DNA from: Gaeumannomyces sp. JS-464
Lineage: Eukaryota; Ascomycota; Sordariomycetes; Magnaporthales; Magnaporthaceae
Direction: 5' to 3'
DNA: 64,000 bases
Assembly: GCA_002197995.1 (NCBI GenBank)
Contig: NGZR01000002.1
Coordinates: forward strand, 682,001-746,000
Both the position numbers and the translations under genes were made by a program. The stretch's first letter is position 1. Each line of letters begins with the position of its first letter. Under the pieces are notes generated by a model. It worked only from the letters and a program-made list of their open reading frames with translations. It was not told the origin of the DNA and did no database searches. Below, one piece after another: positions 32,135 to 43,899 of this stretch.

Positions 32135-33698
32135 ATGGGCACCTTTCAAAATCCCTTTATTGCCGACGCGGGGTATTGCGAAAGGTTTACGATTGGCTGG
32201 ATTGCGCCAACTGAACCAGAGTTTCGAGCCGCCCAAGCCGCTATCCTGTCTGCGGGCAGTTCTTACGTCCGCTGGATCGTAAGGCCTACACACGCGCAGC
32301 GGAAGTTCCTCGAAGGGAAGGTCAGCACCCATTGGGTCGTGGTCGCATGGCCGAACCACACGGGGCTGGATCCTGCGAAAAAGCTGGCGGATTACATGTA
32401 CGGGGCGTTCCCCAGCATCCAAGACTTCCTCGTCGTTGGCATGGCCGGCGGCGTGCCGTCCTACAAGAGAGCCAGGGGGCGAGCAAGCGATTGTGCTGGG
32501 CGACGTCGTCATAAGCTCCCCGGGATTTGACCGCCCTGAATCAATTCTGTGGGTCGACCGTGGTGTGGAAACCCCACAAGGTCACACTCCCCAAGTTTGG
32601 AGGCGTCAGCATCTGGTCAGCGAACAGTTTAGGAGTACCCTGAAGGGACTTCCAATGTATCTGAACTATAGGGTCCCAGAGCTACCAGCAGAGTTCGTGA
32701 CCTCTGTCCAGGCGAGCATCGGTGATGATGGCTTCCGGAAGGCTGCTTGCGATCCCGGTCCCGAAAAGGATCACCTCGTTGCCGCGCACGTGACGCACCT
32801 AGACCGACAAGGCATGCGAAGTCCTCGACTGCTTGAAGGGCAGTACCCTCAGGGAGCAACGGGCGACCAGGGATACGAATACGGACGTGGGCGCGCGGAG
32901 AAAAGAGAACCCACCTTGGATCCATCTCGGACTTGTTGCTTCGACCGACACGTTCGCGCCAAACCAGAGTGGCGAGACTGCATGCAGGCACACGGCTTCT
33001 TCTGCGTCGAGATGGAAGCCGGGCGGATTGCGGAGGAGTATTCGACGATCACCATTCGTGGGATCATGGACTATTGCGACTGGCACCGGCCATTTGCGGG
33101 GCTGTGGAGAGCTATCCGTCACAGCGGCAGCAGCAACTCTATATCTCATCCAGTCCCTACCAACTTCGACAGTGTTTCCGGCCCAGGTGGTGGCAGCACC
33201 CGACCCAAGGACTCCACCGGGGCACAAACACCACCTTGCAGATATGCCGCCTCTTTGTGAACACTACCATCGTCAGCCGATTGATAGTGTTATCGAGCGG
33301 TTTTGTTCACCCATTCATGCTGGCCGGAGAGGCGTCCTTGTCCCGTATGGATTGGTCGGAACTGGCAAGACGCAAGCATGTGTTGCCTACATTGAGGGCG
33401 TAAAAGACAAGTCAGTGCCGAGGTGAGTAAATTCACTGCGGCTATCCAATGTCGGGATCCCTGGCGTGGACTTGATCGCATGACCCAACTCCTTAATTAC
33501 GTAGCTCGCCGCGACTTCTCTGGGTAACTGCACACAGCCCTTGTGCCTTGCTCGAGAATCTCCAGATACTTCCGGAGTATTTGGGGATTGGGCAGGGAGG
33601 AAGCCACGACCCCAAGGCCACAAGCTTGAAACGCCTAGTCCAGCAGACAGCCAAGGCTGTGCAAATGGGCCTCCAGGCCCGGGCGCCATGGTTAATGG
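32135..33698 (+). pseudogene. NLR-type gene, N-terminal half: nucleoside phosphorylase-like domain and NB-ARC start
   Basis: Starts MGTFQNPFIADAGY, FTIGWIAPTEPEFRAAQAAI, VVVAWPNHTGLDPAKKLADY, FPSIQDFLVVGMAGGVPSYK: the PNP/UDP-phosphorylase fold common at the N-terminus of fungal NLRs. It continues in other frames: GGEQAIVLGDVVISSPGF, ENPPWIHLGLVASTDTFA, FCVEMEAGRIAEEYSTITIR with GIMDYCDWH. Then VLVPYGLVGTGKTQACVAYI (P-loop) and, after a probable intron opening at GTGAGT (33423), LPEYLGIGQGGSHDPKATSL and QARAPWLMV, a likely Walker B. At least four frame changes (about 32468, 32800, 32955, 33110). It stops where transposon P2 begins (33701); a TPR-like stub follows at 58546. Confidence 0.75.
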
Positions 33699-33700
33699 TA

Positions 33701-33750
33701 AGTCAAGGCCCCTGTTTTGCGCCACCCCCCACTTCCGGCCACCCCAATTC
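33701..33750. repeat. P2 left terminal inverted repeat
   Basis: Begins AGTCAAGGCCCCTG right after a TA. The reverse complement is found at 58494-58543. Confidence 0.92.
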
Positions 33751-33893
33751 TCAACACCATGCATCCAACACGCCAATTTCATTCCGCAATTGTGATCTTT
33801 CCTAGCCAATTACAATACAATCGGATATATTATATCGTTAAATAGGAAATTTTGGTAAATCACTTTAAATCGCCATCCTCCTGTTATACACGC

Positions 33894-35117
33894 TTAATAT
33901 CGCCAATTCGCACAAAAGCTTCGTTTAGGTTCGGCAATACCTTTTTTTTTTTTTAACGGCCGTGCAACTTTTGCCTTTAAACGCCTGGTTTTTTGCTCGC
34001 ACGTAACTAAAGCGATATTTTTTTCGTTATAGGCCTTAGTAAGCTTTTGGAATAACAAACGGGCCGTCCGGCCGAGCCGGAAGTTATGGGCAAAGGTGGC
34101 CACTTGGGTACGCATTTGGAAAATCGTTTTAAAAATTGCTATAACCATATTAAATGGCATGGAATATTTGGAATAAGTATTTTAAGCAACCTTTTCGGCC
34201 TTTAAAGCATTTTTTGCAGCTTAAAACGCTTTAGCGTTGCTATTTTTAAAAAGGAAAAAGCTTATAAAAAGCTTATTAATCTTTAAAGGCCATTAAGCCG
34301 GTAGCGGCTTAACCCGCTTTAATAATACGGGGTATAAAGGCCTTCTTTTTTGCTTTATAATAGCAGTTAAGAAAATAACGTTTTCCTATTACAATTAACG
34401 TGCAAAAGGCTGCAAAAAAGCCGTTATGCCGGCGGTAGGCCTTTTTAACCGTGCTAAAAACCGCTAAATCGAAAGGCTGAAAAACGTAAAAGCTGTAAAC
34501 GGGCAAAAAACGAGCTAAACGTTGTTGGATGCGCAAAAGTACATAAAGTCCTTTGTTGCGTGAAATTCGTGGCCGTTTAAAACTAAAAGCCGGCGATTTC
34601 CGGGGTGGCCGGCACCGTATTCGGGAAGAAGATATTTTTAAGCCACTTTACACCCGTTTTATCGTCTGTCCACCCCTTTTATATTGCGTGGAATTTTTAA
34701 AGCTTAAATTTCTTTTAATTTTTTAAAAGAAACCACTGCTTTTATATTGATAAACCTTTGAAAATAACGAAAAAGTCGAGCGTTTTTCCGGTGGCTAAAA
34801 TGCATTCGATGATAATCGTTTAACCTCGCGTGCCGAAGGCTTTTTTTTGCAACGGCTTGCAGCTTTTAATACTTTAAACGAGGCCGTTAAATCCGAGGCC
34901 TTCCATAAGCCCGCACTCGTCGAAATTATATTTGTTTTCCGCTTAATAACCTTAACGGCAAGCACTTCCAAACGAGGCCACCACGCCCGGATTACCTCTG
35001 TTAAAGCGCCGTTAACGCGTGCGTTTTTTATGCGCCGGGCTTTTTGGGTTTTAAAAATCGGGTATTTAGCTAAAAAACGAGCCACTTAACGCTTCCCGAA
35101 AGCTTAAAAGTCGCCGT
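33894..35117 (-). pseudogene. P2 transposase, central and C-terminal relic
   Basis: Minus-strand reading: FGKR(W)VARFLAKYPIFKTQ, KARRIKNARVNGALTEVIRA, WWPRLEVLAVKVIKR, then YVFQPFDLAVFSTVKKAYRR and IGKRYFLNCYYKAKKKAFIP, a DDE-superfamily transposase of the pogo/Tigger group. It continues from the right stub: TLEQ plus DGDFQAFGKR after removing Gypsy-E and one target copy. AT-mutated. Confidence 0.8.
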
Positions 35118-35122
35118 TTTGT

Positions 35123-35593
35123 TATTACGACTAGTATGCAAACTTTAAAACGGCAGGCCAAAAGGTCCCAAACGGTGCTCTTGCCTCGCACTCGAACACG
35201 TAAAGTTACGTAACCACAGCTAAATTTTTGGATTTATATTAAAAAAACTATGGATTTATAAAGCTAAAAAGATTTTTGGTATTCGAAAAAACCACAAATT
35301 TACAAAGCTAAAAGGATTTTTAAATTTGTATTAAAAGGACTATAATTTACAAATTTAATTTAATATAAGGTAAAAAGCAACGTATATATAAAAAATGGAT
35401 TTCCTATTGTTTTAAATAGCTTAAATTAAGGCTTTAGCATTAGTTAACTTAAGTTAGCTTTTAAACATCTTTTAAAAATAAGCAATTAAATTGTTTTTTT
35501 TTAAATTACGTATTTTTTTGCTACCTAAATTAGCGATATTGTCCTTACTTTTCCCGAAATGCTTTACTTAAAAGCAAACCGCCGATTGCAACA
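35123..35593 (+). repeat. Gypsy-E 5' LTR
   Basis: TATTACGACTAGTATGC...CCGATTGCAACA, 471 bp. Heavily AT-mutated along its whole length. Confidence 0.9.
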
Positions 35594-35649
35594 TTTTAAC
35601 TAATCTTGTTTAATACCTCGTTAAAAAAAAGACAGTGCAACTATGGCAA

Positions 35650-36900
35650 GCAATAATAAAAAGCTTAAAAAAAACCACGGTTTTTACTTTTAACGGTATT
35701 AAGTACGATTTTAACGAAGCAGCTAATACGGCTAGCCTTTTTAAATTTATAACGGTTAAAATCGCCAAAAGCTAGGACGAAGTAAAGCAGTTTATTACGA
35801 AGCTAGCGTTTTTTAAAAACCTATCGCAATCCGAGCGTATAAGTTTCCGTTTTCGGACTTTTACAAAAAGGAAAACGGTAAGTTTAAAACGTTTTTTACC
35901 AAATGCAAAAGCTATTTTAAGTTTTACGAATAGCAGTTCGTAAGCGAGGAATAAAAGGTTGCTTACGCTGCTATTAAAATAAACGGCAAAATAAAAAAGT
36001 AGTTCCAGCTTACTTAAAGCGATTACCTTAAAAGGTATAAAAGTAGTTAAAAAATTACCAAACTTATTTTCGCTGGCTTCGAAACCTTTGGAAAAAAGGT
36101 TAGAAAAGTGTTCGAAATAGTTAACGAAACCCGAATCGCCGAAAAAGATTTGCTAGCTTTTAAATAGCGAAGGTTTATAACCAAATACGCAACGGACTTT
36201 TAACGGATTAGTATTAAGCTTAGCTAAAATAACTTTACGTTAATATTAAATTTTTACAACGGATTGCGCGAAAACGTAAAAGATAAACTCGTAAAGCAAA
36301 ATCGCTTAAAGTTTTTTACGGATTACGTTAAAAACGCGATTCGCATTAGTAAACTATACAAATAATAACAAAAAAAAGGATATGGTTTTAAAAATGTAGT
36401 ATAAAATAATAAAGCTAATTAAAAAAGGCTAAATAGTAACCTATTACGGTTTATAAAACGCATTTAAACTTTATAAACCTTAATGCGAAAGCCGTTTATT
36501 AATAATAAAGGTAGCAAAAAAAGCAAAAACAAACCCGAAAAACGGGAAGTATTTTAAATACGGCTAAATTGGCTATATTAAAATTAATTGCTTTTGGCGG
36601 GATAATAACCGCCAAATAGCGAACTTTTAACGGACGCAAAAAAGCCCGACGCGGGAAAAGCTATGCTTTGAAAAAGCGTTTAGCTAAAGGCGTTATTACG
36701 ATAAATCGTGCATAATATACCAATCTAATAAAAAAAATACCGAATGGTATTTTTAAAAATTACGAAACGTTTATATGTTTAAAATTATAAGGTTTAAATA
36801 CGATAGTAAAGAAAAATAACGCGTCGTTTTCGGGTTTACGAATTTAAAAAAAGGAAATAACGCCGCTTTTTATAGGATTTAAAAAAAAGTAACTTTAATA
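35650..36900 (+). pseudogene. Gypsy-E gag relic
   Basis: Reads FNGIKYDFNEAANTASLFKF, ITVKIAKS, DEVKQFITKLAFFKNLSQSE, a Gypsy gag start. A knuckle-like KYFKYG(Q)IGYIKINCFW lies near 36550-36600 with first and third metal residues altered by G-to-A. Stops throughout. Confidence 0.65.
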
Positions 36901-39147
36901 AATGGTTCGAAAAAAAAAGCTTAAAAAAAAAGCTTTTAAACTAAATACACCTTTTTTAAAAATCGGAAAATTCCAATACCGATATCGAAATAAATAAAAA
37001 CGGTTAAACTTTTAAAATAGCCGAGTTTTAAAAACGAGCAAAAGGTTTAAACGGCGAAACCTTCATATTTATAACCCGTAAAAACCAAGTAAATTGGAAA
37101 GATTAACGCGTTTTATACTTTTCGACGTTTCGAAATGCTTTTAAAACGTTAAAATTCCAAAACATTTAAAAGGTTTATTATATTACGCTATTTTAGCGGA
37201 CGGAAATAATGGTTAACTTTTATTATAGTTTAACGACTAATAAAAAATTAAATATACTAATTATAAGTTTTAATAACGCAAATAAGCCGGAATAAGCTGC
37301 GTTAAAACCCGAAAATTACTTTAGCATCGATATAAAGCATTCGGAACATTTGTACTTTTTTTAAGCAAAATGTATTTACGGAAAATGCAAATTCCATTTA
37401 CAATTTAAACTTAAATACGATTTTTTTTACGAAAATTAAAAAACAAGTTTAAAGTTAAACCCCGTTTAGCATTCTAATTGCCACGGTAAAAACCAGCCTA
37501 AATCGGTAAATTTACCGTAATTTTTAAACTTAACGAACGGTACCCGATATTATGCGTTATTAAAATGCTCGATTAAAAGAAATGCGAAATTGCGAAATGC
37601 AAAAAACATATAACATAAAAAGTGAAAACCTAATATTAAAAAATTACGTAAACGTACGTCTCGTTTAACCCGGATAAAAAGACGAACGTACGATACTCGT
37701 TCTTTTTACCAAAAAATTAAAAAAACCTTTTAAACGGAAAGCATAAAATGGAAAAAAAGAAAAACCAATAAAAACCTTCGCGATAGCAAAATCGAATTAA
37801 CCGTACGATTTATTAACATTTCGAATAAAATATTAAAAAAAAGGTTAAAATAATAATCAATTGCGAAATATAAAGCGATTATATATCGTTATAAATAGTT
37901 AAACGGTATAAGATTATTTTTATAAAACGGAAATACTAACCGTATTAATTAAAAACAATCGAAAAAATACCTATCGTTTATAATAAAACATAAATCGATT
38001 AAAAAATATAACTAGTAATATTACGCATCCGGAGTAGGAAAAACGTTATTATTATATTGGACGAGTTAAATATAAAAAAGAAAACGTTATTTTTAAAATC
38101 CTTTAGCTTAGGAAAAACAATTTACGAATAAATTGGATTACTGGCTAAATTTAATAAAGGAAATTACGAATAATTAAAACGGTTTACCAATTACAAACCT
38201 TAAACCGTAAGCATAAAAAGCAACGAAAAAAGGTTATAACGGTAGCAAAATTTAGCAATTTACTTTTACATTTAATATTAACGAATACGCGATTATTTAA
38301 AACGGAAAACGATTAAAATAATCCAATTAATACCAAAAAACGGCTCGCGAATATTCTGGAAAAATACTACAAATACGAGAAATTATTTAGGAAAAACCTA
38401 AAAACGGTGCTTTTTAAATATAAACCGTTCGATTTTAAAATTAAATTTAAACTAAATACGTAATTTAAATATTAAAAGTTATACTAGTTTAGCTTTCGAT
38501 AATAAAAAGTGCTAAAAAAACAATTAAAAGAAAACTTACAAAAAGGATATATTAAACTTTCCGATTTTCCAATAGGATATAGGATTTTATAAAAAAAAAA
38601 AAACGGAACGGAACGAATATATATCGACTACCGACCGTTAAACGAAGCTATTATTAAAAACCGGTATTTTATACTTTTTATTGATAAACTGCGCGATAAG
38701 CTCGGTAAAGCCTAGTATTTTACGGTTTTAAATTTACGGAAAGCTTATAGCTTAATATGAATTAAAAAAAGGCTAAAAATGGTTTACGGCTTTTAAAACC
38801 AGGTTTAAATATTACGAGTTTTTAATAATAACCTTTGGGTTTATTAACGTATTAATTACGTTTTAAAAAATAATTAACCATATATTACGCGAGTATTTCG
38901 ACGTTTTCGTTTTCGCGTATTTAAATAATATTTTGATTTTTTCGAAAACGATAAAAAAGTATAATAAATACGTATATAAAATGCTTTAAAAACTGCTAAA
39001 CGCAAAGCTTTTCGTTAAACTAGAAAAATGCGAATAGCATTCGCAAAAAATCGCTTTTTTAAAATTCGTAATTATATTTAAATAAATTTGCATAAACTTT
39101 GAAAAGCTCGAAAAAGTTAAAAAATGGCTTATATTTAAAAACGTTAC

Positions 39148-39385
39148 TATTAATCCACGTGATCAACGCGTGCACCGGAATAAACTCCACACCTCGTAAA
39201 GCAACGGGCCCAAAGCCCGTGCGCTTCTACAAGCCTACAAAAAGGGATCTTCCAATCCCCTTCCTGTAACTAGATTCCTTCCTAAAACATGCATAATACA
39301 AAAACCAGTACCAGATTTATAAATCTTTGTTCATCACCCTTAACGGAGGGCTCCGAGCCTAACAAGAATAACACTCCTACCAACA
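39148..39385 (+). repeat. miniature element 5' LTR
   Basis: 238 bp, TATTAATCCACGTG...CTACCAACA; the TG start has become TA. Confidence 0.9.
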
Positions 39386-39819
39386 CTAATTAGTAATGGT
39401 TGTTACAAATTAGCAAGGTAAAGGGTTTAACCATTTAACACTTTCCTAAAGCAAGCGATTGGGTTAAATGGGAAGGCCTACAAGCGAGTAAAGGATACCT
39501 TCCTAAAGCAGGCGATTGGGTCTTTTATCAGCTTGGGCAATGCATTTCGATGCATTGCAGCGTAATCTTTCGAATGGCACCTTTTTATAGCAAGCGATTA
39601 GGCCTTTAAGAGATTTCCTGGCGTAGCGGCCGCAAAATTCGACAATCCAACGGCTACCTCGATCGATTCGAAGCTATCGCAACCAACCTTTTCGATAGCG
39701 ATTCCGAAGATACCTTCTTGTAGCAAGCGATTGGGTCTTTTGGTTCGTTATTCGGAAGTGCGATAACCACTTCGACGGTTTCCCGATGGCCACAGCCAAC
39801 CTACGATTACCCCCGACGC

Positions 39820-40270
39820 GCACAAAATCCCTTGGAGCCTCCGGACACACACAAGACCCCCGGAGCCTCCGGCACCCCCAAGACCCCGACGTCCCCTTCG
39901 CTGGGCCCGACGCCTACAAGACCCCCGGCCTTTAGGCACGCATAAGAGCCCCAAAAACCCCCGGAGCCTTCAGTACGCACAAGACCCCCGGAGCCTTTAG
40001 TACGCACAAGACCCCCGGAGCCTTCAGTACGCACAAGACACCCGGAGCCTTCAGTACGCACAAGACCCCCGGAGCTTTTAGCACGCACAAGACCCCCGGA
40101 GCCTCCGGCACAAAGAAAAAGTTGCCAGGATGGAATCATTCTTCCGGCACTTACAAAAGCCCCGGAGCCTTCGGCACCCCCAAAACCCCGACGTCCCCTT
40201 CGCTGGGCCCGACGCCTACAAGACCCCCGACCTTTGGGCACGCACAAAAGCCCCAACGCTTTCGGTACCA
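39820..40270 (+). repeat. 27-bp GC-rich tandem array in the miniature element
   Basis: Unit CCCCCGGAGCCTTCAGTACG plus CACAAGA, six to seven regular copies at about 39955-40115 with degenerate copies on both sides. A longer block (CCCCGACGTCCCCTTCGCTG onward) occurs twice, at about 39880 and 40190. The long minus-strand ORF here (GSGGLVRTE repeats) follows from the 27-bp period; coding is not supported. Confidence 0.8.
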
Positions 40271-40743
40271 ATAACCAATGCACGCGCCCAAAGAAAAGAA
40301 CTGCCAGGATTGGATCATATGGCAACGCGTGCATTTGGGAAGGCCCCACGCGTCGTAAAGCCGCAAGCTTATAAAATACCCCTTTCACAACTCCATGCGA
40401 TCTTTCCTTTGGCATTTCACTGTAACGCTAAGCAGTGGTACACCCAGCACATCGGCTGTAGCCCCGAATATGGAATCACCTGATCGCTCGAGCATATAAG
40501 CGGTTATTACCTGATCCTACGAGCACCTAACTAAACATTGCCCCATTTCCTATTGTTTTATTTACAGTTCTTAATTTACGGTTTTTACCGATATCCAGCA
40601 CGGCCTTTTTGCCTTTATTTTTTTTCCTTTGTTTTTAAAGTAAATTACCAAATCCGGAATCTTTTATTGTTAGTATTATAAGATCCCCGGATCCGGAAAA
40701 AGGCATGTGGCCGTTGCACGCGCATAAAAGAAAAAGTTGCCAG

Positions 40744-40981
40744 TGTTAATCCACGTGATTAGCGCGTGCACCGGAATAAACTCCACACTTTGTAAAGCAA
40801 CGGGCCTAAGGCCCGTGCGCTTTTACGAGCTTATAAAAGGGGATTTTCCAATCCCTTTCCTGTAATTAAATTCCTTTTTAAAACATGCATAATACAAAAA
40901 CCAGTACCAGATTTATAAATCTTTATTCATCACTTTTAACGGAGGGCTTCGAGCTTAACAAGAGTAATACTATTACTAACA
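40744..40981 (+). repeat. miniature element 3' LTR
   Basis: 238 bp, TGTTAATCCACGTG...TTACTAACA, followed by GTTAC. Confidence 0.9.
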
Positions 40982-42320
40982 GTTACGAAAATACGAAAGT
41001 TTTTAAAATTTTTAAACTTTTACAAACGGTTTATTCGTAAATATAGCAAAATTGCTATATTATTTACGAATTTTACCAAAAATAACCATTAGTTTTATTA
41101 GGAAAAGCAAAAATAAAAAAGCTTTAAGCAATTACGAAACGCCGTATTAAAAAAACTAATATTAGCATTTTTAAACCTAAAAAAACCTGTCGAAGTTAAA
41201 ACTAACGCGTCGAATTACGCGATCGATAATTAATTCGGATAACGAAATAATTAAAAACGGTTATACTTTTATACGTTTGTTTCGCAAAAATTAAATAAAT
41301 TTAATTTAAATTACCAAATTTACGATAAAAAACTTTTAACGATAATTCGAGCATTTAAAAAATGGCGGCCATATTTTTATAAAACTAAGCATTAAATTAT
41401 AATATATACGGATTACAAAAACTTAACACACTTTACTATAAGCAAAAACCTAAATAAGCGGCAAATCCGTTAAAACAAATTTTTGCAAAACTATAACATT
41501 TAAATCGAATACCGAAAAAGGTCGGAAAACGGCCGGGCGGACGTTTTAAACTAACGACCGGACTATTAGGTTATAATATTTAAAAAAACACGAATAATAT
41601 TAACAAAAAACTAAACGGATTTTTAATTCCGGTATAAAAGATTTTCGCTAAAACGGTTCGATAAAAAAAAGTTTAAACCTTAAAGAAAATCCAACAAATT
41701 TATAACCAGCTAATATACGGTTATTAAAACGTAAAAAAAATATAAAAACGGTTATAATAATATTATAAGTTCGCAAAAATTTAAGCCGAAATATAAAACG
41801 CAATAAAAAATTGCGAAAATTATGCAAAAAATAAAGCTAATAGGCATAAACCGTACGAATTATTACAACTTTTGCTAGCATCGGATAAAGTATAGCAAAA
41901 AATTACTATAAATTTCGTTATTAAACTTTCCTAATTTAAAAAAACCGTTAATTAAAGTAAAATACGATAATATATTGGTAATAATAAATAGGCTTACTAA
42001 ATACGCTTTATTTTTACCATATAAAAAAAGCAGCGACGTTACAAAGCTAGCGTACGTTTTTATTAAGCATGTAATAGCGGAATACGGCACGCCGAACCGT
42101 TTAATTACGAATAAAAACAAGCTATTTATAAGCAAATTTTAAAAAAAGCTTACGAGCAAGCTAAAAGCAAAACACTTTTTATTTATAGCTTACCACTTTT
42201 AAATAAATGAATAAATAAAACGAATAAACCAAACCATAAAATAATATTTACGTTATTACGTTAATTACAAATAAAACAATTAAGTATAATTATTTTTTAT
42301 AACTTAATTCGCTTATAATA

Positions 42321-42368
42321 ACGTGGTTTACAAATAAGTAAGCCATATAAACGAGTGGGCCACGACAC
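42321..42368. repeat. P1 left terminal inverted repeat
   Basis: 48 bp ending GGGCCACGACAC. The inverted copy is at the right end; mismatches are mostly transitions. Confidence 0.93.
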
Positions 42369-42429
42369 GCGACCGCGCGACACTTTTTTTTTCGCGACCA
42401 AATTTTCCACTAACAATAATATCGACGGA

Positions 42430-43525
42430 AAACGACGAAAACCGGGTAATATTTGCCTTTTAAGCTTTGCAATCCAACTTAAAACTAAGCATACGAAAGG
42501 CTGCAAAAATTTACTCGGTTGTAAAATCGATTTTAACGCGTTAAAAGTACGGCTAACCTACTCGACGCGATATTATGCCTAAATTACGAAAATTAACGGA
42601 ATCCGAAAAAAAAAACGCTTATTAAATACATATTTAAACTAAATTCGCGAATATTCCCTCCCCGGCCTTTTAATGTTAAAAATATAGCCAACCGATTGCT
42701 TACCGAACGCGACGCGGGCGTTATTAGCAAAAACTAGGTCGCGAACTTCGTTAAACGCCGCGCAAAACTCGGTACGCGTTAAATTCGAAAATACGATTAC
42801 TAAAAAGCCAAATGCGAAAATCCCAAGCTCGTTTTTGCGTAATTCGATTTTATACGGAACACTATAGCCAAATATAGCATTTTGGATAACGATATTTACA
42901 ATTTCGACGAAACTAATTTCCTTATAGGCATAATCGCCGCCGTTATAATTATTACAATATCGAAAAGCCGTGGTAAAGCAAAGCTGGTTTAGCTTAGCAA
43001 CCGGAAATGGGTTACAATTATCCAAAAGGTTAACTATTGCGGCTAAACGATCCTTTTTTTTATTATCGTTAAAAGGCAGTACCATTTGGCCAATTGGTAT
43101 TCGGAAACCGACTTTTCACGCGATTAGGTTATTTTAACGAGTTTTAACGGGTGGATTACGAACGAGCTCGGCTTAAAATGGATTTAGCATTTCGATAAAT
43201 ACATTGCATCGCGCGCAAAATGCACTTATCGTTTGTTAATGTTAAACGGCTACGAAAACCACTATTCGATGGATTTCGAGCTTTATTGCTAAAAATATAA
43301 CATTATTACGCTTTACATATTTTTGTATTCGTTTTACTTTTTTTAACCGTTTAACGTTAAACGTTTTAGCCCGTTAAAAAAAGCGTACGGTCGATAAATC
43401 GAAAACTTAATAAGGTTATACGTTAATTACGTAATTAAAGTCGAATTTTTTTCGGCGTTTAAAGCGGCATTTTTTAACTTTATAACCGAAAGAAATATTT
43501 AAAAAGGTTTTCGAAAAGCTGGCTT
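42430..43525 (+). pseudogene. P1 transposase (Fot1/pogo DDE), 5' part
   Basis: Plus-strand reading: LSIRKAAKIYSV (HTH), KLRKLTESEKKTLIKYIFKL, IIVKRQYHLANWYSETDF, GWITNELGLKWI, HFDKYIASRAKCTYRLLMLN with GYENHYSMDFELYC (DDE-type DG/N change), SPLKKAYGR, ENLIRLYVNYVIKVEFF, SAFKAAFFNFITERNI, KGFRKAGF. Cut by Gypsy-C at 43525. A 148-codon minus ORF here is antisense. Confidence 0.82.
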
Positions 43526-43617
43526 TGTTATAGCACGGCCGGCCCTTACAGGCGTTTAGGTTATAGTTATAAAAATAGCTTTAAAGTTACCTAATTAAAA
43601 ACCATCGAATGCCATAC

Positions 43618-43787
43618 TAATGAAAGTGCGCGACGATAGGCACCCAAAGTGATTGGTAATTGTTTTTGGGTTACTTTACTCGATCGCGGGCTAAGGCGCG
43701 CGCAGGCCAAAATACCAGGGCCAATGCATAGGCCTAAAGCTATAAGGCAACAATTGCCACTTACGTAACTCCAGGCCACTTTTAACA
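43618..43787 (-). repeat. Copia 3' LTR
   Basis: 170 bp, adjacent to the CATAC target copy; its pair is at 48854-49022. Confidence 0.9.
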
Positions 43788-43899
43788 CCCCCTCGTAGGC
43801 TATGCAACGGCCCTAAAGGTATTACGAGCCCGCATTTACGTAATAACCCTCCAAATCCGTGGTGTTTCCTAGTTTTCCTATAAGCCGTTTACTGCGGCA

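Larger units (their letters stand above)
39148..40981 (+). mobile_element. miniature LTR element (TRIM/LARD-like) without coding capacity
   Basis: 1834 bp with two 238-bp LTRs (39148-39385 and 40744-40981) and a perfect GTTAC target duplication (39143-39147 and 40982-40986). Sits in Gypsy-E RT. The interior is GC-rich compared with its surroundings, has no recognised protein domain, and holds four scattered copies of an AGCAAGCGATTGGG motif (39451, 39507, 39591, 39723), a 27-bp tandem array, and three AAAGAAAA...TGCCAG purine-rich motifs, the last just before the 3' LTR. Confidence 0.88.
38400..42318 (+). pseudogene. Gypsy-E pol: RT, RNase H, integrase start (interrupted)
   Basis: RT up to 39147: TERIYIDYRPLNEAIIKNRY, LIDKLRDKLGKA, WFTAFKTRFKYYEFLITTFG, REYFDVFVFAYLNNILIFSK, KIAFLKFVIIFK. 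It resumes at 40987 after the nested element, with RNase H-like ALNYNIYGLQKLNTLYYKQK and GKRPGGRFKL (GRAD-type). Integrase: zinc-finger CENYAKNKANRHKPYELLQ near 41820 and QFAYNN at 42319, where P1 is inserted. Confidence 0.7.

Noticed and set aside
35120..35125. Gypsy-E LTR starting at TGTTATTACG (35120)
   Set aside because: That choice gives no target duplication (CGTTT versus CTTGT). Starting at TATTACG (35123) gives TTTGT/CTTGT and rejoins the P2 protein in frame.
39807..40415. 202-codon minus-strand glycine-rich ORF
   Set aside because: Arises from the 27-bp tandem array in a non-coding miniature LTR element; no domain and no start context.
42639..43085. 148-codon minus-strand ORF
   Set aside because: Antisense of P1 transposase; the plus strand has clear Fot1 motifs.
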